The notes: generated from the letters alone by a model not told the origin. A stretch of DNA of 64,000 bases from Chrysogorgia sp. JL179-B06 (GCA_035772405.1 JAYKKM010000173.1:972501-1036500); one strand, 5' to 3'. Shown: positions 28,810 through 42,440, counted from the stretch's first letter. Translations and numbers: made by a program.

Positions 28810-29533
28810 TATTGTGAAGCAATTCTTACGTTTTGGTGGCTTAAAATTTAAACCATATTTGCCACATTTGATTTGAATTAAGTAATACAACTACTGTATA
28901 TAGATTGGTTTCGTAATTTTAAGGGTGAGGCTTTATGTAAAGAATGTTTCTTTGACGTATTTGAAAGTGAAATTCACGAGACGATAGTCCACAACAAGCT
29001 TTTCAAAAAAGGAGAAGTGGTCGCCATTGGAGCATCAGGGGGGAAAGGTATGAATGTATGATAATAATTTCTCCTTGTCATTTGCCAAAGGCATAACGAT
29101 ACATGTGCAGACACTTTATGTAAGCATTAGTCTTATGTCTGCAATTACCAACAAAGGTTGGAGATAACTTAACTGTTTACAAAACAAAAAGTAATTAATT
29201 TGTGTGGACGAAGGTGAAATAGTTTCACGCTACTCTGGCTTTAAAAAGCTTTTTGAATGTAACTTTAAAAGTTACTGTCCATGACCCAACGTTTTGACAC
29301 TCCAATCTAGTGTCTTCATCAGGGGTGATCGTTGTAAAGTTAGGATCCCTATTTATACCCTCATAGAACCGATGATGACGTTATCTATTAACAAGATGCA
29401 AATAAGCCTCTGATAATAAACCACCGTCATCGCAATAAAGACACTAGACTGGAGTGTTGAAACATTGGGTCATGGACAGTAACTTTTAAGTTACATTCAA
29501 AAACTTTTTAAAGCCTTTTAAAACTTTTTAAAG
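28810..29533. repeat. Satellite spacer copy 15
   Basis: Full-length copy; exon segment 28924-29047. Confidence 0.95.
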
Positions 29534-30899
29534 ATACCGACAGATACCGACAGATACCGACAGATACCGACAGATACCGACAGAGACCGACAGAGACCGA
29601 CAGAGACCGACAGAGACCGACAGAGACCGACAGATACAGACAGATACAGAGACCGACAGATACCGACAGATACCGACAGATACCGACAGAGACCGACAGA
29701 GACCGACAGAGACCGACAGAGACCGACAGATACCGACAGAGACCGACAGAGACCGACAGAGACCGACAGATACCGACAGATACCGACAGAGACCGACAGA
29801 GACCGACAGAGACCGACAGAGACCGACAGATACCGACAGATACCGACAGATACCGACAGATACCGACAGAGACCGACAGAGACCGACAGAGACCGACAGA
29901 GACCGACAGATACCGACAGATACCGACAGATACCGACAGATACCGACAGAGACCGACAGAGACCGACAGAGACCGACAGAGACCGACAGAGACCGACAGA
30001 GACCGACAGAGACCGACAGAGACCGACAGAGACCGACAGAGACCGACAGAGACCGACAGAGACCGACAGAGACCGACAGAGACCGACAGATACCGACAGA
30101 TACCGACAGATACCGACAGAGACCGACAGATACCGACAGATACCGACAGATACCGACAGAGACCGACAGAGACCGACAGATACCGACAGAGACCGACAGA
30201 TACCGACAGATACCGACAGATACCGACAGAGACCGACAGATACCGACAGATACCGACAGATACCGACAGATACCGACAGAGACCGACAGAGACCGACAGA
30301 TACCGACAGAGACCGACAGAGACCGACAGAGACCGACAGAGACCGACAGATACCGACAGAGACCGACAGATACCGACAGATACCGACAGAGACCGACAGA
30401 GACCGACAGAGACCGACAGAGACCGACAGAGACCGACAGAGACCGACAGAGACCGACAGATACCGACAGATACAGAGACCGACAGATACCGACAGATACC
30501 GACAGATACCGACAGAGACCGACAGAGACCGACAGAGACCGACAGAGACCGACAGATACCGACAGATACCGACAGAGACCGACAGAGACCGACAGAGACC
30601 GACAGATACCGACAGAGACCGACAGAGACCGACAGAGACCGACAGAGACCGACAGATACCGACAGATACCGACAGATACCGACAGATACCGACAGAGACC
30701 GACAGAGACCGACAGAGACCGACAGAGACCGACAGAGACCGACAGAGACCGACAGAGACCGACAGAGACCGACAGAGACCGACAGAGACCGACAGAGACC
30801 GACAGAGACCGACAGAGACCGACAGAGACCGACAGAGACCGACAGATACCGACAGATACCGACAGATACCGACAGATACCGACAGATACCGACAGATAC
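29534..30899. repeat. Decamer satellite array 16
   Basis: About 136 units, with ACAGA variants near 29634-29652 and 30470-30479. Confidence 0.97.
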
Positions 30900-31623
30900 T
30901 ATTGTGAAGCAATTCTTACGTTTTGGTGGCTTAAAATTTAAACCATATTTGCCACATTTGATTTGAATTAAGTAATACAACTACTGTATATAGATTGGTT
31001 TCGTAATTTTAAGGGTGAGGCTTTATGTAAAGAATGTTTCTTTGACGTATTTGAAAGTGAAATTCACGAGACGATAGTCCACAACAAGCTTTTCAAAAAA
31101 GGAGAAGTGGTCGCCATTGGAGCATCAGGGGGGAAAGGTATGAATGTATGATAATAATTTCTCCTTGTCATTTGCCAAAGGCATAACGATACATGTGCAG
31201 ACACTTTATGTAAGCATTAGTCTTATGTCTGCAATTACCAACAAAGGTTGGAGATAACTTAACTGTTTACAAAACAAAAAGTAATTAATTTGTGTGGACG
31301 AAGGTGAAATAGTTTCACGCTACTCTGGCTTTAAAAAGCTTTTTGAATGTAACTTTAAAAGTTACTGTCCATGACCCAACGTTTTGACACTCCAATCTAG
31401 TGTCTTCATCAGGGGTGATCGTTGTAAAGTTAGGATCCCTATTTATACCCTCATAGAACCGATGATGACGTTATCTATTAACAAGATGCAAATAAGCCTC
31501 TGATAATAAACCACCGTCATCGCAATAAAGACACTAGACTGGAGTGTTGAAACATTGGGTCATGGACAGTAACTTTTAAGTTACATTCAAAAACTTTTTA
31601 AAGCCTTTTAAAACTTTTTAAAG
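30900..31623. repeat. Satellite spacer copy 16
   Basis: Full-length copy; exon segment 31014-31137. Confidence 0.95.
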
Positions 31624-32267
31624 ATACCGACAGAGACCGACAGAGACCGACAGAGACCGACAGAGACCGACAGAGACCGACAGATACCGACAGATACCGA
31701 CAGATACCGACAGAGACCGACAGATACCGACAGATACCGACAGATACCGACAGATACCGACAGATACCGACAGATACCGACAGATACCGACAGATACCGA
31801 CAGAGACCGACAGATACCGACAGATACCGACAGATACCGACAGATACCGACAGATACCGACAGATACCGACAGATACCGACAGAGACCGACAGAGACCGA
31901 CAGAGACCGACAGAGACCGACAGAGACCGACAGAGACCGACAGATACCGACAGATACCGACAGATACCGACAGATACCGACAGAGACCGACAGATACCGA
32001 CAGATACCGACAGATACCGACAGAGACCGACAGAGACCGACAGATACCGACAGATACCGACAGAGACCGACAGAGACCGACAGATACCGACAGAGACCGA
32101 CAGAGACCGACAGAGACCGACAGAGACCGACAGAGACCGACAGAGACCGACAGAGACCGACAGAGACCGACAGATACCGACAGATACCGACAGATACCGA
32201 CAGAGACCGACAGAGACCGACAGAGACCGACAGATACCGACAGATACCGACAGATACCGACAGATAC
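31624..32267. repeat. Decamer satellite array 17
   Basis: About 64 fully regular units. Unusually, it begins with a single T-type unit followed by five G-type units. Confidence 0.97.
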
Positions 32268-32991
32268 TATTGTGAAGCAATTCTTTCGTTTTGGTGGCTT
32301 AAAATTTAAACCATATTTGCCACATTTGATTTGAATTAAGTAATACAACTACTGTATATAGATTGGTTTCGTAATTTTAAGGGTGAGGCTTTATGTAAAG
32401 AATGTTTCTTTGACGTATTTGAAAGTGAAATTCACGAGACGATAGTCCACAACAAGCTTTTCAAAAAAGGAGAAGTGGTCGCCATTGGAGCATCAGGGGG
32501 GAAAGGTATGAATGTATGATAATAATTTCTCCTTGTCATTTGCCAAAGGCATAACGATACATGTGCAGACACTTTATGTAAGCATTAGTCTTATGTCTGC
32601 AATTACCAACAAAGGTTGGAGATAACTTAACTGTTTACAAAACAAAAAGTAATTAATTTGTGTGGACGAAGGTGAAATAGTTTCACGCTACTCTGGCTTT
32701 AAAAAGCTTTTTGAATGTAACTTTAAAAGTTACTGTCCATGACCCAACGTTTTGACACTCCAATCTAGTGTCTTCATCAGGGGTGATCGTTGTAAAGTTA
32801 GGATCCCTATTTATACCCTCATAGAACCGATGATGACGTTATCTATTAACAAGATGCAAATAAGCCTCTGATAATAAACCACCGTCATCGCAATAAAGAC
32901 ACTAGACTGGAGTGTTGAAACATTGGGTCATGGACAGTAACTTTTAAGTTACATTCAAAAACTTTTTAAAGCCTTTTAAAACTTTTTAAAG
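32268..32991. repeat. Satellite spacer copy 17
   Basis: Full-length copy with a private A-to-T change (TTCTTTCG instead of TTCTTACG) near 32285; exon segment 32382-32505. Confidence 0.95.
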
Positions 32992-34609
32992 ATACCGACA
33001 GATACCGACAGATACCGACAGAGACCGACAGAGACCGACAGATACCGACAGATACCGACAGATACCGACAGAGACCGACAGAGACCGACAGAGACCGACA
33101 GATACAGACAGAGACCGACAGAGACCGACAGAGACCGACAGAGACCGACAGAGACCGACAGAGACCGACAGAGACCGACAGAGACCGACAGATACCGACA
33201 GATACCGACAGATACCGACAGATACCGACAGATACCGACAGATACCGACAGATACCGACAGATACCGACAGATACCGACAGATACCGACAGAGACCGACA
33301 GAGACCGACAGAGACCGACAGAGACCGACAGAGACCGACAGAGACCGACAGAGACCGACAGAGACCGACAGAGACCGACAGAGACCGACAGAGACCGACA
33401 GATACCGACAGATACCGACAGATACCGACAGAGACCGACAGAGACCGACAGAGACCGACAGAGACCGACAGAGACCGACAGAGACCGACAGAGACCGACA
33501 GATACCGACAGATACCGACAGATACCGACAGATACCGACAGATACCGACAGTTACCGACAGAGACCGACAGAGACCGACAGATACCGACAGATACCGACA
33601 GATACCGACAGATACAGATACCGACAGATACCGACAGAGACCGACAGATACCGACAGATACCGACAGATACCGACAGATACCGACAGATACCGACAGATA
33701 CCGACAGATACCGACAGATACCGACAGATACCGACAGATACCGACAGATACCGACAGATACCGACAGATACCGACAGATACCGACAGAGACCGACAGAGA
33801 CCGACAGAGACCGACAGAGACCGACAGAGACCGACAGAGACCGACAGAGACCGACAGAGACCGACAGATACCGACAGATACCGACAGATACCGACAGATA
33901 CCGACAGATACCGACAGATACCGACAGATACCGACAGATACCGACAGATACCGACAGATACCGACAGATACCGACAGATACCGACAGATACCGACAGAGA
34001 CCGACAGATACCGACAGATACCGACAGATACCGACAGAGACCGACAGAGACCGACAGAGACCGACAGAGACCGACAGAGACCGACAGAGACCGACAGAGA
34101 CCGACAGATACAGATACCGACAGATACCGACAGATACCGACAGAGACCGACAGATACCGACAGATACCGACAGATACCGACAGAGACCGACAGAGACCGA
34201 CAGATACCGACAGATACCGACAGATACCGACAGATACCGACAGATACCGACAGATACCGACAGATACCGACAGATACCGACAGAGACCGACAGAGACCGA
34301 CAGAGACCGACAGAGACCGACAGAGACCGACAGATACAGATACCGACAGATACCGACAGATACCGACAGAGACCGACAGATACCGACAGATACCGACAGA
34401 TACCGACAGAGACCGACAGAGACCGACAGATACCGACAGATACCGACAGATACAGATACCGACAGATACCGACAGTTACCGACAGATACCGACAGATACC
34501 GACAGATACCGACAGAGACCGACAGAGACCGACAGAGACCGACAGAGACCGACAGAGACCGACAGAGACCGACAGATACCGACAGATACCGACAGATACC
34601 GACAGATAC
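32992..34609. repeat. Decamer satellite array 18
   Basis: About 162 units, rich in T-type. It carries a CAGTTACC variant near 33551 and 34485 and short GATACAGATACC units near 33613, 34110, 34335 and 34452. These variants are shared with the 3' part of array 21. Confidence 0.97.
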
Positions 34610-35333
34610 TATTGTGAAGCAATTCTTACGTTTTGGTGGCTTAAAATTTAAACCATATTTGCCACATTTGATTTGAATTAAGTAATACAACTACTGTATA
34701 TAGATTGGTTTCGTAATTTTAAGGGTGAGGCTTTATGTAAAGAATGTTTCTTTGACGTATTTGAAAGTGAAATTCACGAGACGATAGTCCACAACAAGCT
34801 TTTCAAAAAAGGAGAAGTGGTCGCCATTGGAGCATCAGGGGGGAAAGGTATGAATGTATGATAATAATTTCTCCTTGTCATTTGCCAAAGGCATAACAAT
34901 ACATGTGCAGACACTTTATGTAAGCATTAGTCTTATGTCTGCAATTACCAACAAAGGTTGGAGATAACTTAACTGTTTACAAAACAAAAAGTAATTAATT
35001 TGTGTGGACGAAGGTGAAATAGTTTCACGCTACTCTGGCTTTAAAAAGCTTTTTGAATGTAACTTTAAAAGTTACTGTCCATGACCCAACGTTTTGACAC
35101 TCCAATCTAGTGTCTTCATCAGGGGTGATCGTTGTAAAGTTAGGATCCCTATTTATACCCTCATAGAACCGATGATGACGTTATCTATTAACAAGATGCA
35201 AATAAGCCTCTGATAATAAACCACCGTCATCGCAATAAAGACACTAGACTGGAGTGTTGAAACATTGGGTCATGGACAGTAACTTTTAAGTTACATTCAA
35301 AAACTTTTTAAAGCCTTTTAAAACTTTTTAAAG
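34610..35333. repeat. Satellite spacer copy 18
   Basis: Full-length copy of the AACAATACATG subtype; exon segment 34724-34847. Confidence 0.95.
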
Positions 35334-36117
35334 ATACCGACAGATACCGACAGATACCGACAGATACCGACAGATACCGACAGATACCGACAGAGACCGA
35401 CAGATACCGACAGATACCGACAGATACCGACAGATACCGACAGATACCGACAGAGACCGACAGAGACCGACAGAGACCGACAGATACCGACAGATACCGA
35501 CAGAGACCGACAGATACCGACAGATACCGACAGATACCGACAGATACCGACAGAGACCGACAGATACCGACAGATACCGACAGATACCGACAGATACCGA
35601 CAGAGACCGACAGAGACCGACAGAGACCGACAGAGACCGACAGATACCGACAGATACCGACAGAGACCGACAGAGACCGACAGAGACCGACAGATACCGA
35701 CAGATACCGACAGATACCGACAGATACCGACAGATACCGACAGATACCGACAGAGACCGACAGAGACCGACAGAGACCGACAGAGACCGACAGAGACCGA
35801 CAGATACCGACAGATACCGACAGATACCGACAGAGACCGACAGATACCGACAGATACCGACAGAGACCGACAGATACCGACAGAGACCGACAGAGACCGA
35901 CAGATACCGACAGATACCGACAGAGACCGACAGATACCGACAGATACCGACAGATACCGACAGATACCGACAGATACCGACATAGACCGACAGATACCGA
36001 CAGAGACCGACAGAGACCGACAGAGACCGACAGAGACCGACAGAGACCGACAGAGACCGACAGAGACCGACAGAGACCGACAGAGACCGACAGATACCGA
36101 CAGATACCGACAGATAC
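35334..36117. repeat. Decamer satellite array 19 (duplicate of array 22)
   Basis: About 78 units. The run pattern starts 6T-1G-5T-3G-2T-1G-4T-1G-4T and includes a private GACATAGACC unit near 35981. Both the pattern and this odd unit recur at 61260-62074. Confidence 0.96.
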
Positions 36118-36841
36118 TATTGTGAAGCAATTCTTACGTTTTGGTGGCTTAAAATTTAAACCATATTTGCCACATTTGATTTGAATTAAGTAATACAACT
36201 ACTGTATATAGATTGGTTTCGTAATTTTAAGGGTGAGGCTTTATGTAAAGAATGTTTCTTTGACGTATTTGAAAGTGAAATTCACGAGACGATAGTCCAC
36301 AACAAGCTTTTCAAAAAAGGAGAAGTGGTCGCCATTGGAGCATCAGGGGGGAAAGGTATGAATGTATGATAATAATTTCTCCTTGTCATTTGCCAAAGGC
36401 ATAACGATACATGTGCAGACACTTTATGTAAGCATTAGTCTTATGTCTGCAATTACCAACAAAGGTTGGAGATAACTTAACTGTTTACAAAACAAAAAGT
36501 AATTAATTTGTGTGGACGAAGGTGAAATAGTTTCACGCTACTCTGGCTTTAAAAAGCTTTTTGAATGTAACTTTAAAAGTTACTGTCCATGACCCAACGT
36601 TTTGACACTCCAATCTAGTGTCTTCATCAGGGGTGATCGTTGTAAAGTTAGGATCCCTATTTATACCCTCATAGAACCGATGATGACGTTATCTATTAAC
36701 AAGATGCAAATAAGCCTCTGATAATAAACCACCGTCATCGCAATAAAGACACTAGACTGGAGTGTTGAAACATTGGGTCATGGACAGTAACTTTTAAGTT
36801 ACATTCAAAAACTTTTTAAAGCCTTTTAAAACTTTTTAAAG
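36118..36841. repeat. Satellite spacer copy 19
   Basis: Full-length copy; exon segment 36232-36355. Confidence 0.95.
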
Positions 36842-38026
36842 ATACCGACAGATACCGACAGATACCGACAGATACCGACAGATACCGACAGAGACCGACA
36901 GAGACCGACAGAGACCGACAGAGACCGACAGAGACCGACAGAGACCGACAGAGACCGACAGAGACCGACAGATACCGACAGATACCGACAGATACCGACA
37001 GATACCGACAGAGACCGACAGAGACCGACAGAGACCGACAGAGACCGACAGAGACCGACAGATACCGACAGATACCGACAGATACCGACAGAGACCGACA
37101 GAGACCGACAGAGACCGACAGAGACCGACAGAGACCGACAGATACCGACAGATACCGACAGATACCGACAGAGACCGACAGAGACCGACAGAGACCGACA
37201 GAGACCGACAGAGACCGGACAGAGACCGACAGAGACCGACAGATACCGACAGAGACCGACAGAGACCGACAGAGACCGACAGAGACCGACAGAGACCGAC
37301 AGAGACCGACAGAGACCGACAGAGACCGACAGATACAGACAGATACCGACAGATACAGACAGAGACCGACAGAGACCGACAGAGACCGACAGAGACCGAC
37401 AGAGACCGACAGAGACCGACAGAGACCGACAGAGACCGACAGAGACCGACAGAGACCGACAGAGACCGACAGAGACCGACAGAGACCGACAGATACCGAC
37501 AGATACCGACAGAGACCGACAGAGACCGACAGATACCGACAGATACCGACAGAGACCGACAGAGACCGACAGAGACCGACAGATACCGACAGATACCGAC
37601 AGAGACCGACAGAGACCGACAGATACCGACAGATACCGACAGATACCGACAGAGACCGACAGAGACCGACAGATACCGACAGATACCGACAGATACCGAC
37701 AGATACCGACAGATACCGACAGATACCGACAGAGACCGACAGAGACCGACAGATACCGACAGAGACCGACAGAGACCGACAGAGACCGACAGAGACCGAC
37801 AGAGACCGACAGAGACCGACAGAGACCGACAGAGACCGACAGAGACCGACAGAGACCGACAGAGACCGACAGATACCGACAGATACCGACAGATACCGAC
37901 AGATACCGACAGAGACCGACAGATACCGACAGATACCGACAGATACCGACAGAGACCGACAGAGACCGACAGATACCGACAGATACCGACAGATACCGAC
38001 AGATACCGACAGATACCGACAGATAC
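36842..38026. repeat. Decamer satellite array 20
   Basis: About 118 units, with one 11-base unit near 37218 and ACAGAC variants near 37333-37360. Confidence 0.97.
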
Positions 38027-38750
38027 TATTGTGAAGCAATTCTTACGTTTTGGTGGCTTAAAATTTAAACCATATTTGCCACATTTGATTTGAATTAAGT
38101 AATACAACTACTGTATATAGATTGGTTTCGTAATTTTAAGGGTGAGGCTTTATGTAAAGAATGTTTCTTTGACGTATTTGAAAGTGAAATTCACGAGACG
38201 ATAGTCCACAACAAGCTTTTCAAAAAAGGAGAAGTGGTCGCCATTGGAGCATCAGGGGGGAAAGGTATGAATGTATGATAATAATTTCTCCTTGTCATTT
38301 GCCAAAGGCATAACAATACATGTGCAGACACTTTATGTAAGCATTAGTCTTATGTCTGCAATTACCAACAAAGGTTGGAGATAACTTAACTGTTTACAAA
38401 ACAAAAAGTAATTAATTTGTGTGGACGAAGGTGAAATAGTTTCACGCTACTCTGGCTTTAAAAAGCTTTTTGAATGTAACTTTAAAAGTTACTGTCCATG
38501 ACCCAACGTTTTGACACTCCAATCTAGTGTCTTCATCAGGGGTGATCGTTGTAAAGTTAGGATCCCTATTTATACCCTCATAGAACCGATGATGACGTTA
38601 TCTATTAACAAGATGCAAATAAGCCTCTGATAATAAACCACCGTCATCGCAATAAAGACACTAGACTGGAGTGTTGAAACATTGGGTCATGGACAGTAAC
38701 TTTTAAGTTACATTCAAAAACTTTTTAAAGCCTTTTAAAACTTTTTAAAG
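38027..38750. repeat. Satellite spacer copy 20
   Basis: Full-length copy of the AACAATACATG subtype; exon segment 38141-38264. Confidence 0.95.
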
Positions 38751-41190
38751 ATACCGACAGATACCGACAGATACCGACAGATACCGACAGAGACCGACAG
38801 AGACCGACAGAGACCGACAGAGACCGACAGAGACCGACAGAGACCGACAGAGACCGACAGAGACCGACAGAGACCGACAGAGACCGACAGATACCGACAG
38901 AGACCGACAGAGACCGACAGAGACCGACAGAGACCGACAGAGACCGACAGAGACCGACAGATACCGACAGATACCGACAGATACCGACAGATACCGACAG
39001 ATACCGACAGATACCGACAGAGACCGACAGAGACCGACAGAGACCGACAGAGACCGACAGAGACCGACAGAGACCGACAGAGACCGACAGATACCGACAG
39101 ATACCGACAGAGACCGACAGAGACCGACAGATACCGACAGAGACCGACAGAGACCGACAGATACCGACAGATACCGACAGATACCGACAGAGACCGACAG
39201 AGACCGACAGATACCGACAGAGACCGACAGAGACCGACAGAGACCGACAGATACCGACAGATACCGACAGATACCGACAGATACCGACAGATACCGACAG
39301 ATACCGACAGAGACCGACAGAGACCGACAGAGACCGACAGAGACCGACAGAGACCGACAGATACCGACAGATACCGACAGATACCGACAGAGACCGACAG
39401 AGACCGACAGAGACCGACAGATACCGACAGATACCGACAGATACCGACAGAGACCGACAGATACCGACAGATACCGACAGATACCGACAGAGACCGACAG
39501 AGACCGACAGAGACCGACAGAGACCGACAGAGACCGACAGAGACCGACAGATACAGACAGATACAGACAGATACAGAGACCGACAGAGACCGACAGATAC
39601 CGACAGAGACCGACAGAGACCGACAGAGACCGACAGAGACCGACAGATACCGACAGATACCGACAGAGACCGACAGAGACCGACAGATACCGACAGATAC
39701 CGACAGATACCGACAGAGACCGACAGAGACCGACAGAGACCGACAGATACCGACAGAGACCGACAGAGACCGACAGACACCGACAGATACCGACAGATAC
39801 CGACAGAGACCGACAGATACCGACAGATACCGACAAATACCGACAGATACCGACAGATACCGACAGATACCGACAGATACCGACAGAGACCGACAGAGAC
39901 CGACAGAGACCGACAGAGACCGACAGAGACCGACAGAGACCGACAGAGACCGACAGAGACCGACAGAGACCGACAGAGACCGACAGAGACCGGCAGATAC
40001 CGACAGATACCGACAGATACCGACAGAGACCGACAGAGACCGACAGAGACCGACAGAGACCGACAGAGACCGACAGAGACCGACAGAGACCGACAGATAC
40101 CGACAGATACCGACAGATACCGACAGATACAGACAGATACCGACAGTTACCGACAGAGACCGACAGAGACCGACAGATACCGACAGATACCGACAGATAC
40201 CGACAGATACAGATACCGACAGATACCGACAGTTACCGACAGATACCGACAGATACCGACAGATACCGACAGATACCGACAAATACCGACTGATACCGAC
40301 AGATACCGATAGATACCGACAGATACCGACAGATACCGACAGATACCGACAGATACCGACAGATACCGACAGATACCGACAGGGACCGACAGAGACCGAC
40401 AGAGACCGACAGAGACCGACAGAGACCGACAGAGACCGACAGAGACCGACAGATACCGACAGATACCGACAGATACCGACAGATACCGACAGATACCGAC
40501 AGATACCGACAGATACCGACAGATACCGACAGATACCGACAGATACCGACAGATACCGACAGATACCGACAGATACCGACAGAGACCGACAGATACCGGC
40601 AGATACCGACAGAGACCGACAGAGACCGACAGAGACCGACAGAGACCGACAGAGACCGACAGAGACCGACAGAGACCGACAGATACAGATACCGACAGAT
40701 ACCGACAGATACCGACAGTTACCGACAGATACCGACAGATACCGACAGATACCGACAGAGACCGACAGAGACCGACAGATACCGACAGATACCGACAGAT
40801 ACAGATACCGACAGATACCGACAGTTACCGACAGATACCGACAGATACCGACAGATACCGACAAATACCGACAGAGACCGACAGAGACCGACAGAGACCG
40901 ACAGAGACCGACAGATACAGATACCGACAGATACCGACAGATACCGACAGTTACCGACAGATACCGACAGATACCGACAGATACCGACAGAGACCGACAG
41001 AGACCGACAGATACCGACAGATACCGACAGATACAGATACCGACAGATACCGACAGTTACCGACAGATACCGACAGATACCGACAGATACCGACAAATAC
41101 CGACAGAGACCGACAGAGACCGACAGAGACCGACAGAGACCGACAGAGACCGACAGATACCGACAGATACCGACAGATACCGACAGATAC
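38751..41190. repeat. Decamer satellite array 21 with 232-bp higher-order duplication
   Basis: Longest array (2.44 kb). From about 39780 it accumulates variants (CAAATACC, CAGTTACC, CCGGC, CTGATACC, CGATAG). Near 40680-40911 and 40912-41143 the same ordered set of variants appears twice, about 232 bp apart, so a block of units was duplicated as one piece. Confidence 0.96.
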
Positions 41191-41574
41191 TATTGTGAAG
41201 CAATTCTTACGTTTTGGTGGCTTAAAATTTAAACCATATTTGCCACATTTGATTTGAATTAAGTAATACAACTACTGTATATAGATTGGTTTCGTAATTT
41301 TAAGGGTGAGGCTTTATGTAAAGAATGTTTCTTTGACGTATTTGAAAGTGAAATTCACGAGACGATAGTCCACAACAAGCTTTTCAAAAAAGGAGAAGTG
41401 GTCGCCATTGGAGCATCAGGGGGGAAAGGTATGAATGTATGATAATAATTTCTCCTTGTCATTTGCCAAAGGCATAACAATACATGTGCAGACACTTTAT
41501 GTAAGCATTAGTCTTATGTCTGCAATTACCAACAAAGGTTGGAGATAACTTAACTGTTTACAAAACAAAAAGTA
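41191..41574. repeat. Satellite spacer copy 21, 5' part (interrupted by the Polinton)
   Basis: First 384 bases of a spacer of the AACAATACATG subtype (exon segment 41305-41428), ending in the target duplication AAAGTA. The rest continues at 60920 after the element; together they add up to the standard 724 bp. Confidence 0.97.
41569..41574. repeat. Target site duplication, left (AAAGTA)
   Basis: Six bases immediately before the left terminus, repeated at 60914-60919. Uninterrupted spacer copies contain a single AAAGTA at this place (for example 837-842). Six bases is the usual Polinton/Maverick duplication length. Confidence 0.97.
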
Positions 41575-41734
41575 AGTAGTATAGAGAGTGGCGGTACGAG
41601 CTCAGTCAACGTCAACCGTAATATAAACACCAAAACATCACCAAATTTGTGTCGAGCCATAATTCAGCAATGTTTTGGTACTCACGTTTTACAATCGACG
41701 TTGGTGAGCTCGTAGCGTCACTCTCTATACTACT
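41575..41734. other. Hairpin-capable terminal palindrome (left)
   Basis: The first 68 or so bases of the element are repeated in inverted orientation within the same TIR, ending ...CTCTCTATACTACT at 41734. The outer 30 bases pair with few mismatches (GGCGGTACGAGCTC against GAGCTCGTAGCGTC), and pairing weakens towards the centre. Each end of the element can therefore fold on itself. The same structure is at 60754-60913. Confidence 0.85.
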
Positions 41735-41946
41735 ATGGCAATCATTAGCCAATCTAAACACCTCTCCCATGTTTCCCACTCAATTGATAAGAAGTACTAA
41801 AATAACGGTTTTCGCTAAATTTAAAGCTAGAATGTGTCGTTTCGTCATTTTCACGTCTTTAAAAAGTAGAAAGTGTCGTTTCAACATTTTCGCGTATTTA
41901 AAAAAGGCATAGTGTGCCACTTCAACGTTTTCACACATTTAAAAAA
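41575..41946 (+). repeat. Left terminal inverted repeat (372 bp)
   Basis: The reverse complement matches 60542-60913. I saw no mismatch in the stretches compared base by base, and the lengths agree exactly. The match stops at 41947 (G versus T). It begins AGTAGTATAGAGAGTGGCGG. Confidence 0.95.
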
Positions 41947-41983
41947 GTAGAAGGTGTCATTTCAGCATTTTTACATTTTTGTT
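41814..41983. repeat. Subterminal iterons, left (about four 40-bp units)
   Basis: Imperfect tandem copies of a motif of about 40 bp with core GTGTCGTTTCAACATTTTCGC followed by an A/T run (AGAAAGTGTCGTTTCAACAT on this strand). Three lie inside the TIR and one just beyond it. The right end has about twice as many copies. Confidence 0.8.
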
Positions 41984-42141
41984 CAACAAACCACCGACAC
42001 GTTCCACTGCTGTCTCACAAATTCACGCGCGAAAAAAAAACCACCAGATTTTGATTCTAGTGGTGATGTTTATCCAAATGGATAGCGAAATGGTGCTCTT
42101 TTGATTGACTAACAATATTGGCTAACAAATAGCCAACTACT
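41947..42141. other. Non-coding gap between left TIR and polB
   Basis: No gene seen. It contains the last iteron, an A9 run, and an imperfect stem near 42041-42065 (ACCACCAGA, loop TTTTGAT, TCTAGTGGT) that lies 3' of the polB gene. Confidence 0.6.
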
Positions 42142-42417
42142 CTACGAATTAGTCCGTTTGCTCACTACAATGTTTTTGTGACCATACGCGTAGGAGTCAA
42201 TACCATTTTCTAAAAGGTATCGTTTATCGTCAAAACAGGATAACGACACTTTGTTAATTTCATAACTACCTAGCTGATGCTTGACACTTCTAATGGTCTT
42301 CATTGTGTGTCGCAATTGTTTCTGCTCGAGTAACACACTTTTATAATCTTCGTGCTTAATCACTTTTTTAATTATATTCTTTCTAATACCTTTAGCAGTT
42401 TTCCCACCCACCCCCAT
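42142..42417 (-). pseudogene. polB: DNA polymerase B, C-terminal fragment (frame 3)
   Basis: A 91-residue frame starting inside a G-rich tract contains the conserved C-terminal tail of Polinton family-B polymerases: KTAKGIRKNIIKK, HEDYK, a KTIRS segment and SCFDDKRYLLENGIDSYAYG near the end. It is separated from the main polymerase frame by two single-base frame changes: one at the AAA run 42450-42452 and one in the C-rich tract 42403-42415 (plus-strand coordinates). The ATG at 42417 is inside the original gene and is probably not a true start. The tail contributes to the thumb region in family members. Confidence 0.85.
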
Positions 42418-42440
42418 CCTCTTTCAAATAGCTATACATT

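Noticed and set aside
1..41190. CRISPR array
   Set aside because: The short units are directly adjacent without unique spacers of constant length; the long spacers are all the same sequence; the context is eukaryotic with no cas genes.
1157..41271. Very long open frames on both strands giving repeats such as SVSVGLCRSL or TDRYRQIP
   Set aside because: The 10-bp unit has no stop codon on either strand, so any array is open in all frames. The frames run into spacer sequence with no start context or conservation, and the same peptide arises from all three frames.
41649..41912. 87-residue open frame in each TIR
   Set aside because: Starts with GTG rather than ATG, lies wholly in the terminal repeat, and spans the iterons; it is open by chance.
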